A stretch of 42,149 nucleotides of DNA from Methylococcaceae bacterium (GTDB lineage: Bacteria; Pseudomonadota; Gammaproteobacteria; Methylococcales; Methylococcaceae): NCBI GenBank assembly GCA_004299145.1, contig SCQD01000119.1, positions 1 through 42,149 of the forward strand, read 5' to 3'. Under the pieces are notes generated by a model that saw only the letters and a program-made list of their open reading frames with translations, was not told the origin of the DNA and searched no databases. A program made the translations under genes and the position numbers. Below are positions 38,525 through 42,149 of the stretch, one piece after another. The first letter of the stretch is position 1, and every line of letters begins with the position of its first letter.

Positions 38525-41232
38525 GGTTGTTCCCCGGGAGCGCGGCCATCCTGGCCGCACTGCGGCCAGGATGGCTGCGGCCCCAGGGGCGGGCAGGATG
38601 CCCGCACTCCCGGGATGAACGTCATCTTGTGCAAAGCCGGGCCGGCACGCAGCAGCAGGGCGCGGCCATGCGCCCAGGCCGCCTGCTGGTCGCGGTAATG
38701 GGGCGACAAAGGGTGACCGGACTGGCCGCCCGGCATGTGCAAAATGCCTGCCGACTCGTGCCCCGGCGCCACCACCAGCCGCTCGTCGGCACCGACCCTT
38801 TGCTCGTGCAGGCGCACGCACTCGGCGCAGCCGGCCAGAGACTCCGGCGGCATGTCCAACCAGGCCCCGAGTGCCGGCAGCGCCGCCGAGAGCGGATGGG
38901 CGATCAGCGCCTGGCTGGTTTCCCCCCAAACCGGCGCGGCGTGTGCGGCGGCTTGCAGCAGCAGGCCACGCAGCCAGGCGCGCCAGTCGGGAAAGCGCGC
39001 GGCAGCGGGCAGCAATTCCGGCGCTTGCGTTTCGAGCAGCTGCTGCAAAGGCAGGTCCAGCGTGGGCCAAAAATAGCTGAACCGCGCATCGAGCCGACGG
39101 CATTTTTCCAGGTAAGGGGGAATGACCGCCTCGATCAGGCGCCGGCGAAACTCCACCAGGATCGCGAGCCCGGCGGAATCAGGTTCCGCCCGGCCGTCCC
39201 AGGCGGCCAGGTTTGCTTTGATGCGCTGCTCCGCCGCAGCGTCGGCATCCAGCAAGGACAGGGCGAGTTGCTGGTAATAGCGATAAAACCCGGCGCGCGT
39301 GTCCAGCTGCAGCGCGAAAAGGTCGTGCTCGTCCATGGCTTGCATTTCGCCCAGCCGTTCGGCGATGCGAGAGGCGCGGTAGCCGTTGTCGAAGCCGTGG
39401 CCGATGACGTGGGGATAATAGGCCATCGTTCCCACGCTCCGCGTGGGAACGCATCCAGCGACGCTCCGCGTCGCGTCAACATCGGCAAAGGTGGTTTGTG
39501 ATTGCGCAGAGGTGATTTGCAAAAAACAACCTCCCCAGCGGTTGAGGAATACAGAATCGCCGCGAAGCGGTATCTTCAAGGTTTCCTGAGAATGTCCCGG
39601 ACTGCATTCCATAAGCCTGAGTAATTCCGCTTCGCGGTGGTTTTCCCACACCGAGCGTAATGGGAACGCTGCGGAAAACATTACGGGACGCTGAGCGTCC
39701 CAGACTGCATTCCCACGCGGAGCGTGGGAACGATGACAAGCCGCAGCTGCATCGTGGGTCACCATGGGCTGGTTGGCATTGACGATAAACCCTTGCGGCG
39801 GATCGACCCGGCGCGGCAGTTCGCCGGGCGGGATATAGCCGTCCCAGCCGCGCGTACCGTCCGCCCAGGAGCGGCTGGTCAGACCGTCCAGCCCGAAGCG
39901 GCGCGGGATTTTTCCGGTATAGCTCCAGCCGATATGCCCCCCGGCGTCGGCGACCAGGGCATTCAGCGGCGGGCTGCCGGCCCGGTTGAACACGGCCAGC
40001 GCCGCCGGTACGTCGCCGGCAAGGTCCAGGTCGAGCAGCCCGAGGTCGGTCGCCGCCGGGTCCAGCAGCGTCCAGTTGACCGCGACCGGCTTGCCGAGCA
40101 GCGTTTCCGCCGCCACCGGCCCCCACTGCGTGGTGCGCACCGGCACCGCCACGTCGGCGCCGCCGCGCACCCGTATCGTTTCGACGCGCTCGCCGAAGCG
40201 GCGATAGCCTTGCGGCGTCAGATAACGCCCGGCGTCCGCCGCATCGAGTTCCAGCGTCACCAGGTCGATGAAATCGCCCTGTATGCTGGTGAAACCCCAG
40301 GCGATCCGGCCATTGGAACCGGCGATGAGCAGCGGCACGCCGGGCAGGGTGAAACCGGTGAGTTCCACTGGCCCGTAGCGCAGTTCCGCCCGGTACCACA
40401 GGTTGGGAACGCCCAGCGTCAGGTGCATGTCGTTGGCGAGCATGGCGCGGCCATGGCGGGTCCGGCCGGGACCGACGACCCAGGCGTTGGAACCTTGCGG
40501 CGCCGGCGCCGGGGCGATCAGACCGGGCTGACCCGCAACGCCGGCGTCCGTCAACAGCGCGGCCAGCTCGGCCTTGGGCAGGACGGTGGCGGACGATGGA
40601 TGAGCAGCGGCCGGCGTAAAAAAGGCGTAGACCCGCGGCGGCAAGGCGGCCGCCATGATCGTCGCCATGCGTTCCGCATCGGCGGACCAGGTCAGTTCTT
40701 CGCCCATGGCCAACACCACCAGCAGGCTGTCTTCGGGACGCCAGGCGGAAAAACCGTAAGCCAGCGCCAAAAATTCCGGCGGCAGCGCCGTCATGGCCGC
40801 CACGGCCTGGTTCACGCCGGCCGCATACGCCGCCAGCGCTTGCTTTTGCTCGTCGGGCAGCCGTTGCAGGATGCGCCGCGCCACGTCTTCGAAACCCATG
40901 AGCCGGTGGCGGCGGTCGGATGCCGCCAGAGCGGCGCCCAGCACTTCGGCCAGACGTCCCGCCGTCCGCCGGCGCAGCAGGTCCATCTGGAACAGCCGCT
41001 CGCGCGCCGTGACGAAGCCCAGCACGCGGTAAGCATCATCCCGATCGTGCGCCAGAATTTTGGGAATGCCCAGGGCGTCGAATTCCACTTGCGCCTGCCG
41101 ATCGAGTCCCGGCAGGGCATGGACGCCGTCGAGATCGGGCAGCGAAGCGCGCAATGCCCACGACAGCGCCAGGGCCGCCGCCGACACGGCGGCGAGGGTG
41201 GAGAGTGCAAAAACGCGCCGGCTATATTTCAT
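38521..41232 (-). CDS. Penicillin acylase-family Ntn hydrolase with an in-frame 310-bp element
   Basis: This periplasmic amidase family includes penicillin G acylase and the PvdQ-like acylases of siderophore and quorum-signal metabolism. The start is the ATG at 41230-41232 (MKYSRRVFALSTL), giving a signal sequence or anchor. Self-cleavage is expected before Ser248 in APQG-SNAWVVGPG, which becomes the nucleophile; the 903 residues exceed the usual 780-800. The excess is about 103 residues between NANQPMVTHD and YPHVIGHGFDNGYRA, encoded by a dispersed palindromic element, plus some 28 repeat-derived residues at the C-terminus. The frame stays open throughout. Function may survive only if the loop is tolerated or removed. 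Confidence 0.86.
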   Translation of the reverse strand: MKYSRRVFALSTLAAVSAAALALSWALRASLPDLDGVHALPGLDRQAQVEFDALGIPKILAHDRDDAYRVLGFVTARERLFQMDLLRRRTAGRLAEVLGAALAASDRRHRLMGFEDVARRILQRLPDEQKQALAAYAAGVNQAVAAMTALPPEFLALAYGFSAWRPEDSLLVVLAMGEELTWSADAERMATIMAAALPPRVYAFFTPAAAHPSSATVLPKAELAALLTDAGVAGQPGLIAPAPAPQGSNAWVVGPGRTRHGRAMLANDMHLTLGVPNLWYRAELRYGPVELTGFTLPGVPLLIAGSNGRIAWGFTSIQGDFIDLVTLELDAADAGRYLTPQGYRRFGERVETIRVRGGADVAVPVRTTQWGPVAAETLLGKPVAVNWTLLDPAATDLGLLDLDLAGDVPAALAVFNRAGSPPLNALVADAGGHIGWSYTGKIPRRFGLDGLTSRSWADGTRGWDGYIPPGELPRRVDPPQGFIVNANQPMVTHDAAAACHRSHAPRGNAVWDAQRPVMFSAAFPLRSVWENHREAELLRLMECSPGHSQETLKIPLRGDSVFLNRWGGCFLQITSAQSQTTFADVDATRSVAGCVPTRSVGTMAYYPHVIGHGFDNGYRASRIAERLGEMQAMDEHDLFALQLDTRAGFYRYYQQLALSLLDADAAAEQRIKANLAAWDGRAEPDSAGLAILVEFRRRLIEAVIPPYLEKCRRLDARFSYFWPTLDLPLQQLLETQAPELLPAAARFPDWRAWLRGLLLQAAAHAAPVWGETSQALIAHPLSAALPALGAWLDMPPESLAGCAECVRLHEQRVGADERLVVAPGHESAGILHMPGGQSGHPLSPHYRDQQAAWAHGRALLLRAGPALHKMTFIPGVRASCPPLGPQPSWPQCGQDGRAPGEQP
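38534..38613. repeat. Palindromic repeat forming the acylase C-terminus
   Basis: CCGGGAG and CTCCCGG bracket a perfect 15-bp inverted repeat GCCATCCTGGCCGCA with a one-base loop (38545-38575) and a smaller GCGGGCAGGATGCCCGC hairpin. In the acylase frame it encodes the last residues before the stop (RASCPPLGPQPSWPQCG). It lies just before the start of the exporter gene. Confidence 0.88.
39425..39734. repeat. 310-bp inverted-repeat element inside the acylase gene
   Basis: Both ends begin with the hairpin ATCGTTCCCACGC-TCC-GCGTGGGAA, followed after about eight bases by a second hairpin (CGACGC-TCC-GCGTCG on the left, GGACGC-TCA-GCGTCC on the right), in opposite orientation over about 50 bases. 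The middle has further palindromic pieces (CCGCTTCGCGG; TCCCACACCGAGCG...). The element is open in the acylase frame, which is also why the peptides SHAPRGNA and VPTRSVGT appear in the protein. Confidence 0.9.
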
Positions 41233-41270
41233 CGTCGCCTTCTGTTCGTAGCCGATTCGAAGCGCAGCTT

Positions 41271-41390
41271 GTAGGGTGGGCACCGCCCACCAAAGGCCCG
41301 CCGATCAAGATAAGTTTCATGGTTGCCATTGCTGCGCTCCAATCAAGGCGTTTTGCCTGTCGAGGTGGTGGTGGGCGATGCCCACCCTAC
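41271..41390. repeat. 120-bp MITE-like element between the sulfotransferase and acylase genes
   Basis: The ends GTAGGGTGGGCACCGCCCAC (41271 onward) and its complement GTGGGCGATGCCCACCCTAC (to 41390) are 21-bp inverted repeats with one mismatch, each also a hairpin. The right end contains the TAG stop of the upstream gene. It fills nearly the whole intergenic space. No protein is encoded in it. Confidence 0.88.
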
Positions 41391-42149
41391 GCCTTTCCGG
41401 CAAAAACGCCGCCGTGCATGAGCGCCCGCCCCAGGCCCAAGGCCAGTTCCACGGAACCGGTGGCGTCGATCTCGCCGTGCTCCAGGGCGGTGGTCAAATC
41501 CTTGCGGCCGGCCAGCAACTGGCGCAGCGTGGTGCCCGACATGCCGATGACGCAATCCGCCGCCGCATCTCCCCGGCGCACCTGCACCGGCGCGCTGCCG
41601 GCATCGATCACCCAGGAGCCGCCGCCGTCGCCGTGGACCCGCAGCGCGACGACGCTGCGCGGCAAAGGACTGCCGTTCAGCAGCGGCGGCAGGGCAAGCT
41701 CGACGAGATCCGCAATATCCGGCGCGTCCGCGGAAAGGCCGGCCTCCGCGCCGTCATAGCCCAGCGCCGCCAGCAAGGCGTGCATCCGCTCCTGCAGCTC
41801 GGGCGTTACCGTCGCCAGCGACAGGGAGCGGCCCTTGCCGACGGCGTCGTCGTAGAGCCTTTGCGATAAATGGAAGCCGGCGTCGCCTTCCGCCACGCCG
41901 CTGCGGTGGCCGGAAAAAGTGCGCTCCAGGATGGCGGCGTCGTGCGCCACGCCGACGAAGGCAAACAGGGCCGGCAGTACCCGCTCGGGCCGGGTCACCA
42001 GATCTTCGTAGCGCACGCGCAGGCAGGATGCCGCACAGCGCTGTTCGAATTGCAGGATCAGCGCGGTCTGATCGGCCCAGCTCTCGATGAGCGCCTGCAC
42101 CACGTTGTGCGGGCTGCGTTGAATATATGGGCAGACTTCCTGGGTATAG
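41387..42149 (-). CDS. Sulfotransferase fused to an SCP2-like domain (5' end beyond window)
   Basis: The frame stays open to the right edge (reading YTQEVCPYIQRSPHNVV), so the ORF track start at 42103 is not the real one. The visible 253 residues begin in the C-terminal part of a sulfotransferase domain, with RYEDLVTRPERVLPALFAFVG typical of PAPS-dependent enzymes; the PAPS-binding P-loop must lie outside. From about 41690 downward follows an SCP2/sterol-carrier-like domain (ADCVIGMSGTTLRQLLAG, DATGSVELALGLG). Such fusions occur in natural-product clusters and fit the neighbours, but the acceptor is unknown. The TAG stop lies in a dispersed repeat. Confidence 0.78.
   Translation of the reverse strand, partial: YTQEVCPYIQRSPHNVVQALIESWADQTALILQFEQRCAASCLRVRYEDLVTRPERVLPALFAFVGVAHDAAILERTFSGHRSGVAEGDAGFHLSQRLYDDAVGKGRSLSLATVTPELQERMHALLAALGYDGAEAGLSADAPDIADLVELALPPLLNGSPLPRSVVALRVHGDGGGSWVIDAGSAPVQVRRGDAAADCVIGMSGTTLRQLLAGRKDLTTALEHGEIDATGSVELALGLGRALMHGGVFAGKA

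Noticed and set aside
38525-39103. N-terminal extension of the ABC exporter ORF
   Set aside because: It reads an alternative frame of the acylase and the palindrome. PvdE-like proteins start at MMRLLLQNSR.
39179-39454. Small ORF starting MRSHAERGN
   Set aside because: This is the translated REP hairpin running antisense-frame into the acylase; it is a common artefact of such repeats.
39724-41274. 516-residue plus-strand ORF opposite the acylase
   Set aside because: It is a shadow frame with the same Arg/His/Gln-rich composition; the acylase motifs are on the minus strand.

Overview
The window looks like chromosomal DNA of a fairly GC-rich gammaproteobacterium. The hrcA-grpE-dnaK-dnaJ order, a bacteriohemerythrin with the full set of iron ligands found in the Methylococcus protein, and the dense dispersed palindromes would all suit a methanotroph of the Methylococcales. 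That placement is inference: no methane-oxidation gene is visible. Nearly all housekeeping genes lie on the minus strand.

Layout from left to right. 1-2514: clpX (cut by the edge), clpP and tig, an operon read leftward. 2594-4939: a tRNA-Leu(UAG) with its terminator, then hemH, folE and queF. 5074-10590: a signalling block made of an Hpt/REC/REC/PAS/GAF/kinase/REC hybrid, a bacteriohemerythrin and a REC-kinase whose start codon overlaps the dnaJ stop. 10590-15981: dnaJ, dnaK, grpE and hrcA, with a sigma32-like promoter between grpE and dnaK and a palindrome cluster between dnaK and dnaJ. 16171-20661: a rubredoxin-reductase-like flavoprotein, recQ and waaF. 21002-25503: small secreted and membrane proteins, rho and trxA, interspersed with decayed genes (a possible porin fragment, a NarL/UvrY-type response regulator, a DUF4239-like protein). 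25528-31249: an HDAC-family deacetylase, metF, a lipoprotein/FlgO pair, a secreted SnoaL-like protein divergent from a LysR regulator, an SprA-like protein and the last 23 codons of a VOC-family gene. 31298-34765: a large RND efflux permease. 35000-42149: the edge of what is probably a non-ribosomal peptide or siderophore cluster, with a diaminobutyrate-type aminotransferase, a PvdE/SyrD-like peptide exporter, a penicillin-acylase-family Ntn hydrolase and a sulfotransferase-SCP2 fusion cut by the right edge. No NRPS module is visible.

The most unusual signal is not one gene but the way small palindromic elements interact with coding sequence. Hairpin pairs of the type GTTCCCAAGC-n3-GCTTGGGAAC plus CGGGAAGC-TCCG-GCTTCCCG fill most intergenic gaps. 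Related or separate inverted-repeat elements also sit inside open reading frames without breaking them: three places in the RND permease, a 310-bp element in the acylase, a palindrome forming the acylase C-terminus, and a 39-bp tandem repeat forming the start of hemH. In addition, three genes (waaF, the aminotransferase, the sulfotransferase) end in a TAG that is itself the first part of a GTAGGRT-type repeat. Together these suggest a population of small non-autonomous elements that either insert in frame or are retained only where they do, and that can supply stop codons.
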